A stretch of DNA of 30,582 bases from Bdellovibrionales bacterium (lineage in GTDB: Bacteria; Bdellovibrionota; UBA1018; CAIMNF01): assembly GCA_947457605.1 (NCBI GenBank), contig CANGWP010000002.1, positions 1 to 30,582 on the forward strand. Reading direction: 5' to 3'. The notes beneath the pieces are model-generated. The model was not told where the DNA came from. It saw nothing but the letters and a program-made list of their open reading frames with translations, and searched no databases. Of the stretch, positions 6,942 to 15,193 are shown piece by piece. The translations under genes and the position numbers were made by a program. Numbering within the stretch: the stretch's first letter is position 1; each line of letters opens with the position of its first letter.

Positions 6942-8371
6942 CAGTGGGTGACCTTGATGTGATTGCTCACAATCCAGAGAAACTCCTGATCCGCGAGATC
7001 CTCATTGAAGAGAAGCTCGCGCAGGTGTTTTGGCTTTTGATAGACATGGATCCGGTAATCGCCAGGCGTGGGATTTGAATAAATCAGCTGTGCCGCTGCG
7101 GACCCCGCAACGACGGTCTCGGTCCCGATACTCGAGACGCGAATCAGTTCGGCGCGAATTTCGGGTCGGTCGTCTGAATCCATTCCCGGAAACGCGGGAT
7201 GCACCACGGGAAGAGTGAATTCAAGGCGGCCCGTATCTCCACCCGTGATGGATACAATGTCGCCCATTTCAAAGGGGGTATCGACTCCCCCGCTTGTTCG
7301 CACCAGATGGTAATCGAGTCCGATGGGCGTCCCCATGCCTTCCACCACAAAAAACACGCGTCCGGCTTCGATTGCACTTTTGACTCCGGAAATGGTATCG
7401 GTCGAGGTTAGCACGAGGTTGTTGAAAAACCGGGTCATCCGCCTGTGATGATCCAGCCGTTCTCCATCCGCTCCTTTTTGCGAGAAAATATTTTCATGCG
7501 AATCAAGACCGCCCACTCCGGTCACGCGAGCAGTGGCGCTTGCAGAAACCAGAGCATCCCAGCGATCAAAATAGACGCGATTGAACTCGATGAAATCAAG
7601 GAACATGTAATCGGGATTGAGCGACTTGTAGGGATCGGCCAGATAATTGATGAACACGCCGATCTTGTCGAAAGGATTTCGGCCCAGATATTTTTTCCGG
7701 ATCTTCGGATCAAGATTCGCATGCACATTGTAAATCTCAATGAAAGAGGGCTGAATGGCGGTCAAGGTGATGAGATCCCGGCTCTCCGTATGCGGAACTC
7801 CAACCAGGGCTTTTGCATCATTCACGCCTGTTCCCCTGAGCCGGGTCGGATCCTCGCCCTCATAGACGCCTTCCCGCTCCAGAACATCGGCGGAAACATG
7901 ATTTTCCATACCCAGTGCAAGCAACTTCCCCTCGAGTCCGATCGCAAGCCTTGGCGTGAATCCATTCGGGCAGCTGATTTGGTTTCCGACGGGGTTTCCA
8001 CCGCTAGTCAGCAGCGTGTCGCCCGATTCAAGAAAGGCAAGATCCGAAAACGAAGTCTCTGCAAGGTGATTCGTATGATCCGTGGCGAAGACATAATTGA
8101 TGTGATTTTCGCAAAACGCATAGCGGGCATGGGCCCAACACCCGCGATTGATGGTTCCATCCGCGTTGTAGCCTTTGCCGTCGCACGCATCAAAAGAATA
8201 GGGCGTATGGAAATGCGTGATGGCACGCACGTAGGATTGCCCCCGAAGGTTGCCAAGTTCCGCGGTCGATACGAGCCCGGGCGATACGGGCCGATCGGAA
8301 CACGCAAACGACAACAACCCCATGCCAATCACGACTGGAAGGCGAAGCCTTCCCCACCCCAAAATCCCCAT
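6941..8371 (-). CDS. PHP-domain lipoprotein, putative metal-dependent phosphoesterase-like
   Basis: 476 residues. The signal peptide ends in the lipobox LSFAC (Cys24), so it is membrane-anchored on the outside. A PHP-like metal centre can be followed: HFH (His53, His55), ATDH (Asp98-His99), a Glu in GLEGK (Glu147), VPHTES (His194), EIYN (Glu212) and GLDSHEN (Asp290, His292). PHP domains bind two or three metals and hydrolyse phosphoesters. An extracytoplasmic lipoprotein version has no obvious nucleic-acid substrate, so the natural substrate is open. The C-terminal 120 residues look like a beta-rich extra domain. It is the first gene of the unit with the barrel protein and ettA. No clear Shine-Dalgarno sequence precedes ATG 8371. 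Confidence 0.8.
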   Translation of the reverse strand: MGILGWGRLRLPVVIGMGLLSFACSDRPVSPGLVSTAELGNLRGQSYVRAITHFHTPYSFDACDGKGYNADGTINRGCWAHARYAFCENHINYVFATDHTNHLAETSFSDLAFLESGDTLLTSGGNPVGNQISCPNGFTPRLAIGLEGKLLALGMENHVSADVLEREGVYEGEDPTRLRGTGVNDAKALVGVPHTESRDLITLTAIQPSFIEIYNVHANLDPKIRKKYLGRNPFDKIGVFINYLADPYKSLNPDYMFLDFIEFNRVYFDRWDALVSASATARVTGVGGLDSHENIFSQKGADGERLDHHRRMTRFFNNLVLTSTDTISGVKSAIEAGRVFFVVEGMGTPIGLDYHLVRTSGGVDTPFEMGDIVSITGGDTGRLEFTLPVVHPAFPGMDSDDRPEIRAELIRVSSIGTETVVAGSAAAQLIYSNPTPGDYRIHVYQKPKHLRELLFNEDLADQEFLWIVSNHIKVTH

Positions 8372-8692
8372 TCCGATTATGGTAGGCGGAATTCCGTCAA
8401 ACTTCTGCTAGCTGGCCTCTTTGAGTGGGCACACGAGGCACCAGGTCAGCCATAAGCCATTGCAATCTAATGGGTTTTTCCAAAAGGACCCAGCGGGACT
8501 TTTGAAATTTCCAGCTGCGCAGTGCGCTAAAAATTAAGATTTCCCAATAGGTCTCGATGCTTACGCCGACAAAAAATGATCACATGCCCATTAAGGAAAG
8601 CCAGTTTGCAGCCGATACGTTCTCTGTCCACGGAACTTCTCGGACGCTATTCCCAGGATCGGGTGCTTGAACTTTTTTGCGAGGAACTCATC
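8372..8692. other. Intergenic region between divergent genes
   Basis: 321 bp between the PHP lipoprotein and the exported protein gene. An in-frame upstream extension of the plus-strand gene exists from 8576, but the real start is better placed at 8693. Both genes must have their promoters here. I could not find a pair of hexamers with good match and spacing on either strand. No RNA gene, repeat or further coding sequence is evident. Confidence 0.5.
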
Positions 8693-9277
8693 ATGATCCT
8701 GCCCTTTCGCGTTTTCTTGATCATCTTTGCCCTGCTCACGGGCCTCATCACTTCTGTTTCCGTATTCGCGGAAGAGGTCTTTGATCGCCTCGATGGAACC
8801 GGCCCTTCGGGAAAAAAAGTGAACGTCGTCGAATGGGAAGGAAACCTCGAGTTTCATGTGTATCCGAAAGGATCACTGAAGGGTTTGGGCGCAAAACTTG
8901 ATGATCGCGAAAAGGGGAAAAAGGTCATGGTGGTGGCCTATCGCTTTGGCGCAAAAGGCAGACCGCTCCTTCGCCGCGCAATCTTGGGCGTACCCTTTCA
9001 AAAGGAGTTAAAGGCTTTTGTCGATGCAAGCGAGAAAGAGTTCGACAAGCTTGCGATTTCAAACCGGCCGCTTTCCGGGAACTGGAAGCCCTATCGTCTC
9101 GATGCTCCTCCCATCCAGTGGTATCCGGACGGCGATGAAAGAAACGAAGAAACACCTTCATACCTCGGTGAATTCAAACGAGAGCCGTCCTCGGTGTCCG
9201 GCTCGAAATCAAAACAAGAAAAGCGTTCGAAGCCCGCTCCAAGGGATGAAGGTTCGCTCAATCAGTTTGATTTTTAG
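8693..9277 (+). CDS. Exported protein of unknown function
   Basis: 194 residues from ATG 8693. I chose this start because GAGGAA (8681-8686) lies 6 nt upstream and the protein then opens with a clean signal peptide (hydrophobic residues 2-22, cleavage after VFA). An extension to 8576 would bury that signal. The mature region of about 110 residues is mixed alpha/beta with many Lys/Asp/Gly residues and no cysteine. The C-terminal 45 residues are a charged, Ser/Lys/Pro-rich tail, probably disordered. I do not recognise the family. It is a single gene, convergent with the Nfu gene 42 bp away. Confidence 0.7.
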   Translation: MILPFRVFLIIFALLTGLITSVSVFAEEVFDRLDGTGPSGKKVNVVEWEGNLEFHVYPKGSLKGLGAKLDDREKGKKVMVVAYRFGAKGRPLLRRAILGVPFQKELKAFVDASEKEFDKLAISNRPLSGNWKPYRLDAPPIQWYPDGDERNEETPSYLGEFKREPSSVSGSKSKQEKRSKPAPRDEGSLNQFDF

Positions 9278-9319
9278 GACTGATCCGCGTGCAAGCCTTA
9301 AGCTGCCGGCTAAATTGAC

Positions 9320-9883
9320 TTAAATCTGCACCACTTCGATCACTTCCGGGATCTGGGCTTTCAGCTTGGTTTCAATTCCCATTTTGAGCGTCATCGTCGA
9401 ACTCGGACAACCGGCACAGGCTCCCTGCATGTAGAGATAAACCGTTCCATCCTGAAAACGATCGAGCGTGACATCCCCGCCATCCATCGCAACGGCGGGA
9501 CGAATCTCATCATCGAGGAACTTCTGAATCCTTTTTTCTATTTCGGAGGCATTCTGGTTCGAGAGGGCATTTTGCAACTCTTCCATCACGACGATCTCGC
9601 GAGCGGTCAGATGCTGCTCAATGGTGTCCGATGCGGTCTTGTGAACATGATCCCAATCCCCGTCCTCGGTTTTTGTGATGGTGACGAAATCCTTCCCGAT
9701 CATCACTCCGGAAATGCCAGCGACATTCAAAAGCTTTAGAGCAAGCGGGGACCTTGCTTTTGCATCCTCGATCTTCGTAAAATTGGCAGCCCCTTTTTCG
9801 AGCAACTTCCGATTTACGGAGTACTTGAGGGTGTTCGGATTGGGAGTGAACTCCAGAGAAACATAAACAGCTGAGTCTTCCAT
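9320..9883 (-). CDS. Nfu-type iron-sulfur cluster scaffold/carrier
   Basis: 187 residues from ATG 9883. The frame extends upstream to 9958, but that part covers the promoter and has no family similarity. The N-terminal Nfu_N domain starts with VSLEFTPNPNTLKY. A linker helix (residues about 85-125) leads to the NifU C-terminal domain with GACAGCPSS (Cys156 and Cys159), which in dimers holds a 4Fe-4S cluster for delivery to apoproteins. This two-domain arrangement is that of mitochondrial NFU1 and alpha/delta-proteobacterial Nfu. It is cytoplasmic. There is no isc/suf gene beside it, so it stands alone between plus-strand genes. A promoter with only a few bases of leader is seen. Confidence 0.9.
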   Translation of the reverse strand: MEDSAVYVSLEFTPNPNTLKYSVNRKLLEKGAANFTKIEDAKARSPLALKLLNVAGISGVMIGKDFVTITKTEDGDWDHVHKTASDTIEQHLTAREIVVMEELQNALSNQNASEIEKRIQKFLDDEIRPAVAMDGGDVTLDRFQDGTVYLYMQGACAGCPSSTMTLKMGIETKLKAQIPEVIEVVQI

Positions 9884-9893
9884 ATACAGGCAA

Positions 9894-9921
9894 TCTATAC
9901 TACAAAGTATGGTTTTGACAA
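9894..9921 (-). promoter_or_regulatory. Promoter of the Nfu gene with very short leader
   Basis: On the minus strand, TTGTCA (9916-9921), 16 nt, then TATAGA (9894-9899). The predicted start near 9887 leaves about 4 nt before ATG 9883. No Shine-Dalgarno sequence is present, consistent with near-leaderless translation. This also supports ATG 9883 over the longer frame. Confidence 0.5.
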
Positions 9922-9982
9922 TCCCCTGAATTGAACAAAAAACACTCGCAAAAACCAATCAAATTTGGAAGTCTAGGCTTCT

Positions 9983-11362
9983 ATGAAATTCGTTCCAGTG
10001 ATCCTCTCGGGCGGAAGCGGCACGCGCCTTTGGCCCCTCTCCCGGACCCATTATCCAAAACAGTTTTGCGAGATCTTCGAAGAATCTCTTTTCTTGAAAA
10101 CCCTGAATCGCCTGAAACCACTGGGCTCGCCCTGGGTAGTCACAAACTCTGCCCTTCGCGTGGTAACCGAGTCCTCGATGCGGGAGGCTCATGTTCCGCA
10201 CCATCAGGCCATCTTCGAACCCAAGGCAAACAACACTGCTCCTGCGATCGCTCTCTTGTGCAAGGTGTTCGAGGACCGAAGGCAGACTGACACAATTGTT
10301 GGAATCTTCCCTTCCGATCACCTGATTCAAAACGAAGAAGCCTTCAAGAAGGCAATCGAACTTGCCACCGAATGCGCCATCGAGGGGCAAGTGGTGACTC
10401 TCGGAATCAAACCCACCCACCCTGCAACCGGGTACGGATACATTGAAGTGTCGAAGAAACACATCGCAGAAAAAGGGAAGCTCAAGGCCCATGCCACCAA
10501 AGGCTTTCGCGAGAAGCCCGACGAGAAAACCGCGCAGGAGTTTCTGGATGCCGGAAACTTTTATTGGAATGGCGGCATGTTCGTATTCCATGTGGCGAAA
10601 ATGATTTCTCATTTCCAGACTCTCATGCCGGATCTTTGGAAAGTGATCTCGGCCCTGAAATCCGACCTCTCTAACCTTGCCGAAGTCTATGCCCGCTGCC
10701 CCTCCCAAAGCATCGATTATGGAATCATGGAAAAGCTGAAGGAGCAGGTTTGCATCCCATGTGACCTCGGGTGGAGTGACGTTGGCTCCTGGACCGAAAT
10801 CGCGAAACTCCGCGAGAGCACCGACAAGATCGAGGTGGGCGGACAAGGTAACTTTTCGCTCTCAAGCTCCGGACGTCTTGTGGCCTTTGTCGATACCAAG
10901 GACCTCGTTGTGGTGGACACCTCGGATGCAATCCTTGTTGCAAAGAAGAGCGCAACCCAGAAAGTGAAACAGGTGGTAGACGTCCTGAATGAAAAAAAGG
11001 ACAAACGCGCCCATGAGCACACCTTTGAGTTCCGCCCTTGGGGAAGCTTTGAGATTTTGCGCGACACCCGCGATTTCAAATCCAAGGTGATCTACGTGAA
11101 TCCGGGCCACCAACTCTCCTACCAGAGTCATGCAAAACGCGCAGAGCACTGGGTGATCGTAAAAGGACACCCCGAGGTCGTACTGAATGATGTGATCCAC
11201 CGATTGAAGCCAGGCGAATCCATCTACATTCCCCAAGGCGCAAAACACCGCATCAGAAACACCCATGACTCCGAAGTGGTTGAGTTTGTGGAAGTACAGG
11301 TTGGATCTTATTTTGGTGAGGATGACATTGTCCGATATTCGGATGATTACAAAAGAGTCTGA
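9983..11362 (+). CDS. manC: Mannose-1-phosphate guanylyltransferase / mannose-6-phosphate isomerase (ManC/AlgA type)
   Basis: 459 residues, the usual length of the bifunctional type II enzyme. The N-terminal nucleotidyltransferase domain opens with LSGGSGTRLWPLSR and has the sugar-phosphate motif GFREKPD near residue 174. It makes GDP-mannose from mannose-1-phosphate and GTP. From about residue 340 a cupin follows, starting RPWGSFE, with HQLSYQSH, EHW and an IPQGAKHR strand. This is the phosphomannose isomerase half, with its metal-binding His and Glu residues. GDP-mannose would feed O-antigen, exopolysaccharide or glycoprotein synthesis. It is a single gene with AGG 5 nt before ATG. The stop lies 3 nt from the end of the convergent gene. 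Confidence 0.95.
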   Translation: MKFVPVILSGGSGTRLWPLSRTHYPKQFCEIFEESLFLKTLNRLKPLGSPWVVTNSALRVVTESSMREAHVPHHQAIFEPKANNTAPAIALLCKVFEDRRQTDTIVGIFPSDHLIQNEEAFKKAIELATECAIEGQVVTLGIKPTHPATGYGYIEVSKKHIAEKGKLKAHATKGFREKPDEKTAQEFLDAGNFYWNGGMFVFHVAKMISHFQTLMPDLWKVISALKSDLSNLAEVYARCPSQSIDYGIMEKLKEQVCIPCDLGWSDVGSWTEIAKLRESTDKIEVGGQGNFSLSSSGRLVAFVDTKDLVVVDTSDAILVAKKSATQKVKQVVDVLNEKKDKRAHEHTFEFRPWGSFEILRDTRDFKSKVIYVNPGHQLSYQSHAKRAEHWVIVKGHPEVVLNDVIHRLKPGESIYIPQGAKHRIRNTHDSEVVEFVEVQVGSYFGEDDIVRYSDDYKRV

Positions 11363-11365
11363 GAC

Positions 11366-11893
11366 TCATTGGGCGCCCTGCCCCGCCCTTTGCACGCGCT
11401 CTTCCTCAATCTTTCCAAGTTCCCTTTCGAGATCCGGCAGTCGTGGATCATCCGGCTGCAGGGCACGGATCATTGAAACGATCTCTCTGAGAGCGCCGAT
11501 CGTCTGCTCTGAATGACTTTGCTGATAATACACTTGTGCCTGTTGGAATCGCGAAAAAAGCTCGTTCGGATCATTGAGTGGGGCCTGAATCAACTCTGAA
11601 AGAACCTCGATTTCACGAATCTCCTCGGCGGTGGGCTGCCTTCCTTCGGAAGGAAGTTTTGGTGATGTCGCAGACACATCGGGTTGGCCAACGGCAGGAA
11701 CAGAAGCAGGCGCCCGCTCCAGACCCAATTCATTGGCATGCTCCAAAACTCGTTTGAAGGATTTCGCAAGCTCAGGTGCCGACTTCCGAAAAAGTTCTTC
11801 TTGCTCGGCACGTGTGGGATCAGGACTCGCTACAAGCCAACCTAAAACCGCCACCATTCCGATTGCCATTACGGCGAATGCTTTTACCTGCAC
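11366..11893 (-). CDS. Membrane-anchored or exported small protein, unknown
   Basis: 175 residues starting at GTG 11893 with AGAGAAAAG just upstream. Residues 4-22 are hydrophobic and form a signal peptide or an N-terminal anchor. The rest is hydrophilic, helix-rich and Glu/Gln/Pro-rich (residues 30-70 helical, a Pro/Ser/Gly linker near 70-90, then two or three helices). I do not recognise it. It could be a tetratricopeptide-like short helical protein, but no repeat is clear. It is the last gene of a long minus-strand run, 69 nt after the secreted MBL-fold gene. Confidence 0.65.
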   Translation of the reverse strand: MQVKAFAVMAIGMVAVLGWLVASPDPTRAEQEELFRKSAPELAKSFKRVLEHANELGLERAPASVPAVGQPDVSATSPKLPSEGRQPTAEEIREIEVLSELIQAPLNDPNELFSRFQQAQVYYQQSHSEQTIGALREIVSMIRALQPDDPRLPDLERELGKIEEERVQRAGQGAQ

Positions 11894-11962
11894 CTTTTCT
11901 CTTCGTCGATTTCAAACCGGAACTTGACCGGAAAAAAGGATTGAAACTGCGTCAAATCCCGA

Positions 11963-12877
11963 TCAGGGGGCCTTTCGTTTGATCTCGAAATTCCGGCCCA
12001 AAACCGGTCTTTGAAAAGAAATTCCCGGGGCGAATTCCCTCAGACGACTCTCGATCAAATCAAGCTCCATTCCAGGCATGATGAACGCCTCGAGCTTTTC
12101 TGATTGAAGCAGGAAGAAATCAAAGTGAAGGGGAATCACTTGCGGTGCTCTTACCCGAAGAATGTTTTCTTCCACAAGCGCCTTCAAACTCTTTTTGTTG
12201 GCGACTCCGACAAAATAAGCATCTGTCTTTCCGGCATATTCGAGATTTGGTTCAAAAAAATGACTGCTTTGGTCGATCAGCAGGTTTCCCTCCGGGTGCT
12301 CCACCCGGAATCCCCAGACCTCTCCTTCATGATAATCATAAAACTTGTACTGAAATTCACTCGGTACCTCACCGGGAAGAAACTTTAGCGGCCGGAGGTG
12401 GAAAATTGGCGGATGCTCCCTGCGGTAAGGGATCACCTTGAATCGACCCACTTGAATGGGTTCCCGATCCCCCACTTCAACGAACTTGGCCTGAATGCCG
12501 GCATCAGCCAAAGCGATTCGTTTGAGTGAGACACCTCCGTAGATCGGAGCGCCCGTGATTTCCGAAATCCGGGCCAAATCGACTGCGTGATCGAAGTGGC
12601 AATGACTCGCAAAGACCGCCTTCGCGTTTCGAATCTGATTTTGAGCCAACCCTTGCTTTACCCGCGCAAGGTCGGATCTGAAGTCCGAGTTAAAGAACCA
12701 GTGTTTGAGCGATGGCTTTGTAAACACGGGATCGATCAACACGGTGGTCTCTCCGTCCGCGATGCTCAGTCCCGCAACTCCAAGCCATCGCGCCTCAAGA
12801 GCCATTGCATCAACACTCAAGAGAAATCCGAGGATGAAGAAAATACAAAACAAGAGGATTCTGCCTTCAGGTTTCAC
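11963..12877 (-). CDS. Exported metallo-beta-lactamase-fold hydrolase
   Basis: About 304 residues from GTG 12877. The frame is open to 12991, but starting at this GTG gives a classic signal peptide (KPEGR, hydrophobic FCIFFILGFLL, then VDAMA) and only an 11-nt overlap with the preceding gene. The metal-binding motif is SHCHFDH (His92, His94, Asp96, His97), with further His residues near REHPP, DQSSHFF and PLHFDFF that fit the remaining ligands. The sequence resembles the UlaG/RomA/NAPE-PLD-like branch (WLGVAGLSI...IDPVF at the start). The substrate is unknown. It is probably periplasmic. It is co-transcribed with the UDP-xylose genes, but a direct link is only inferred. Confidence 0.8.
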   Translation of the reverse strand: MKPEGRILLFCIFFILGFLLSVDAMALEARWLGVAGLSIADGETTVLIDPVFTKPSLKHWFFNSDFRSDLARVKQGLAQNQIRNAKAVFASHCHFDHAVDLARISEITGAPIYGGVSLKRIALADAGIQAKFVEVGDREPIQVGRFKVIPYRREHPPIFHLRPLKFLPGEVPSEFQYKFYDYHEGEVWGFRVEHPEGNLLIDQSSHFFEPNLEYAGKTDAYFVGVANKKSLKALVEENILRVRAPQVIPLHFDFFLLQSEKLEAFIMPGMELDLIESRLREFAPGISFQRPVLGRNFEIKRKAP

Positions 12878-13817
12878 GGGTCTTAAAATAATCCAAGGTG
12901 ATCGCGAGCCCCTGCTCAAGATTGATTTTGGGTTCCCAATCGAGCAACTTTTTGGCAAGCCCGATGTCGGGCTTTCGCTGCTTGGGATCATCCGAAGGAA
13001 GCGGCAAAAATACGTTCTCTCGCGCAGAAGGAATCAAGGAACGAACTCTTTCCGCAAACTCGAGAATGGTGAATTCACCGGGATTTCCAAGATTCACGGG
13101 CCACACGTAGTCGGTCCTCATGAGACGACAAACACCCTCGACCAAATCCGAGACAAATTGAAAGCTACGGGTCTGCAATCCGTCCCCGTACAAAGTAAGA
13201 GGTTGATTTTTCAACGCCTGAAACATCAGATTGGTAACAACCCGCCCGTCTTCCGGATCCATCCTGGGCCCGTAGGTATTGAAGATTCGAATGACACGGA
13301 CATCCACTTGATGAGAGCGGTGATACGCGTAGGTGATCGCCTCTCCGTACCGCTTGGCCTCATCATAGATGGACCGGACTCCGATGGGGTTCACATTGCC
13401 CCAATACGATTCCGCCTGAGGATGCACCAGCGGATCTCCATAGACTTCGGAGGTCGATGCATAAAAGAACTTCGATCCCGATTTTTGGCAAAGCTCAAGA
13501 AGATGGCGAGTGCCCTCGCTGTTAATCCGAAGGGTTTCCAGCGGCATTTGAAAATACTTCGGGGGAGATGCAGGAGATGCAAAATGAAAAATCCAGTCCC
13601 AGGGTCGATCCCGAAGATCTGCTGGAACCCCCTCAATCAAATCCGCCTTCAGAAATTGAAAATCCGGATGGTCCTGGAAGGATTCCAGATTCCTAAGCCT
13701 GCCCGTGCAGAGGTTGTCGACTCCGACCACCGAAAAACCCTCGCTTAACAGGCGCTCCGCGAGATGACTCCCGACAAACCCCGCAGCTCCGGTGACGAGT
13801 GCCAATGGCTTCTTCAT
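12867..13817 (-). CDS. UDP-glucuronate decarboxylase (UDP-xylose synthase)
   Basis: 316 residues, extended short-chain dehydrogenase family. GAAGFVGSHL (10-19) binds NAD. FHFASPASPPKYFQMP (77-92), TSEVYGDPLVHPQ (122-134), the catalytic YDEAK (Tyr151, Lys155) with Glu124, and RIFNTYGPRM are the particular signatures that separate UXS enzymes from epimerases. It converts UDP-glucuronate to UDP-xylose. It overlaps ugd by four bases (ATGA), and ugd makes its substrate, so the pair should work in sequence. The product would be used in surface polysaccharide or LPS. Confidence 0.9.
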   Translation of the reverse strand: MKKPLALVTGAAGFVGSHLAERLLSEGFSVVGVDNLCTGRLRNLESFQDHPDFQFLKADLIEGVPADLRDRPWDWIFHFASPASPPKYFQMPLETLRINSEGTRHLLELCQKSGSKFFYASTSEVYGDPLVHPQAESYWGNVNPIGVRSIYDEAKRYGEAITYAYHRSHQVDVRVIRIFNTYGPRMDPEDGRVVTNLMFQALKNQPLTLYGDGLQTRSFQFVSDLVEGVCRLMRTDYVWPVNLGNPGEFTILEFAERVRSLIPSARENVFLPLPSDDPKQRKPDIGLAKKLLDWEPKINLEQGLAITLDYFKTRET

Positions 13818-15184
13818 TTTGAAGATCTTCCTAGCGTGATCAGTTGAATTCCCGCAGATTGGAGTTTGCTTGCCTCAAGATGTCCGCGTCCGTCCAAAAC
13901 AAGACGATTCTTCATGTGCTTTGCACAGCGATCAAAAGAGAGATTCTTGAACTCAGGCCACTCCGTTACCAACAATACCGCATCTGCCTCACTGAAAACC
14001 GACTCTGCGTCCGGCGCAAACTCGATCGGAGTATCGGCCCATTCTTTTTTCGCCCGCTCCATCGAAATGGGATCAAAGCCGACCACCTTTGCACCCCGCT
14101 CGATTAAGCGGTTTCCAATGTCGAGCGCCGGAGCATCCCGAAGATCATCCGTAAAAGGCTTGAACGAGAGACCGAGAATTCCGATCTTTCGCCCCTTCAG
14201 GATCTTTAGCTCACTCATCAGGATCTCGACCATGCGAGCACGCTGCCTCATGTTCACATCCCGCGCAGCCTGGGTGATCGGCATGGAAAGCCCGTATTCC
14301 TTTCCGGTCGAGATCAGGGCCGCGGTGTCCTTCCCGAAACAAGAGCCACCCCAACCGATCCCGGCTTGCAAGAACCGGTTCCCAATCCGGGAATCAAGGC
14401 CGATCCCGCGGGATACGTGTTGAATGTCGGCACCCACTTTTTCGGAAAGCTCGGAAATCTCGTTGATAAAAGAAATCTTCAGCGCAAGAAACGCATTCGC
14501 CGCGTACTTGATGAGCTCTGCCGATTGCAGATCGCTCGTCAAAAAATGCACCGCACGGAAACCCTCGGGTCTTGGAAGAAATGCAGGTGACTCGAAGGTC
14601 TGCTCAAGCAGGGGCTGATAAAGTTTCCGAAGCACATCGAGGGCTTTTTGATCATCGGCTCCAACCACCACACGATCTGCATAAAGCATGTCTGAAAGGG
14701 CTGAGCCTTCGCGCAAAAACTCCGGGTTCGAGGCCACGATGAAGCTCGAATTCTTATGGGGATTGTTTGCGCGATATGAATCTCGCACTATGCTTTCGAC
14801 CCAGTTTCCGGAACCGATGGGTACCGTGGATTTGTTTACGATCACGACATAAGGAGACGCAATTTTCTCCCCGATGCTTTGGGCTGCCGACTTCAGGTAG
14901 GTAAGGTTTGGATTTCCGTCCGGAAGCGACGGAGTCCCGACCGCAATGAAGACCACCTCTGCATCGCGAAGCGCTGCATCGGCATCGAGTGTGAATTTCA
15001 AGTTCCGGGACGCAAGCGAAAGCAGCTCATCAAGATGCGGCTCATAAATCGGAGATTTCCCTTTTTTCAGGTTCTCCACTTTTGTCGCATCGACATCAAG
15101 ACAAGTGACTTCGTGTCCGAGATACGCAAGTGCTACGCCAGTGGTGAGACCAACATATCCGGTTCCGATGATTGCTGTTTTCAT
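13814..15184 (-). CDS. ugd: UDP-glucose 6-dehydrogenase
   Basis: 456 residues, slightly longer than most family members. An N-terminal Rossmann domain (GTGYVGLTTG from residue 7) is followed by the central dimer domain with AELIKYAAN (Lys226) and the catalytic Cys282 in GWGGSCFGKD. A C-terminal Rossmann-like domain contains GILGLSFKPFTDDLRDAPA. It oxidises UDP-glucose twice with NAD to UDP-glucuronate. A stretch around residues 196-216 (FESPAFLPRPEGFR region) is longer than I expect and may be an insertion. The start is good: GAGG lies about 8 nt before ATG. It comes 9 nt after lysS and overlaps the UDP-xylose synthase gene. Confidence 0.95.
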   Translation of the reverse strand: MKTAIIGTGYVGLTTGVALAYLGHEVTCLDVDATKVENLKKGKSPIYEPHLDELLSLASRNLKFTLDADAALRDAEVVFIAVGTPSLPDGNPNLTYLKSAAQSIGEKIASPYVVIVNKSTVPIGSGNWVESIVRDSYRANNPHKNSSFIVASNPEFLREGSALSDMLYADRVVVGADDQKALDVLRKLYQPLLEQTFESPAFLPRPEGFRAVHFLTSDLQSAELIKYAANAFLALKISFINEISELSEKVGADIQHVSRGIGLDSRIGNRFLQAGIGWGGSCFGKDTAALISTGKEYGLSMPITQAARDVNMRQRARMVEILMSELKILKGRKIGILGLSFKPFTDDLRDAPALDIGNRLIERGAKVVGFDPISMERAKKEWADTPIEFAPDAESVFSEADAVLLVTEWPEFKNLSFDRCAKHMKNRLVLDGRGHLEASKLQSAGIQLITLGRSSK

Positions 15185-15193
15185 GGGTAATCC

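Noticed and set aside
8376..8400. TTGACG and CATAAT ahead of the PHP lipoprotein
   Set aside because: The spacing is 13 nt, too short for sigma70, so I did not call a promoter.
7445..8455. Long plus-strand open frame (336 codons)
   Set aside because: It is antisense to the PHP lipoprotein, whose metal motifs and lipobox are clear. The plus frame has no family features and is an antisense shadow of a codon-biased gene.
9915..9920. TTGACA on the plus strand as the manC -35
   Set aside because: No -10 hexamer lies 16-18 nt downstream. It overlaps the -35 of the minus-strand Nfu promoter, which has a proper partner.
12705..13748. Plus-strand open frame of 347 codons
   Set aside because: Antisense to the UDP-xylose synthase gene, which has full family signatures.
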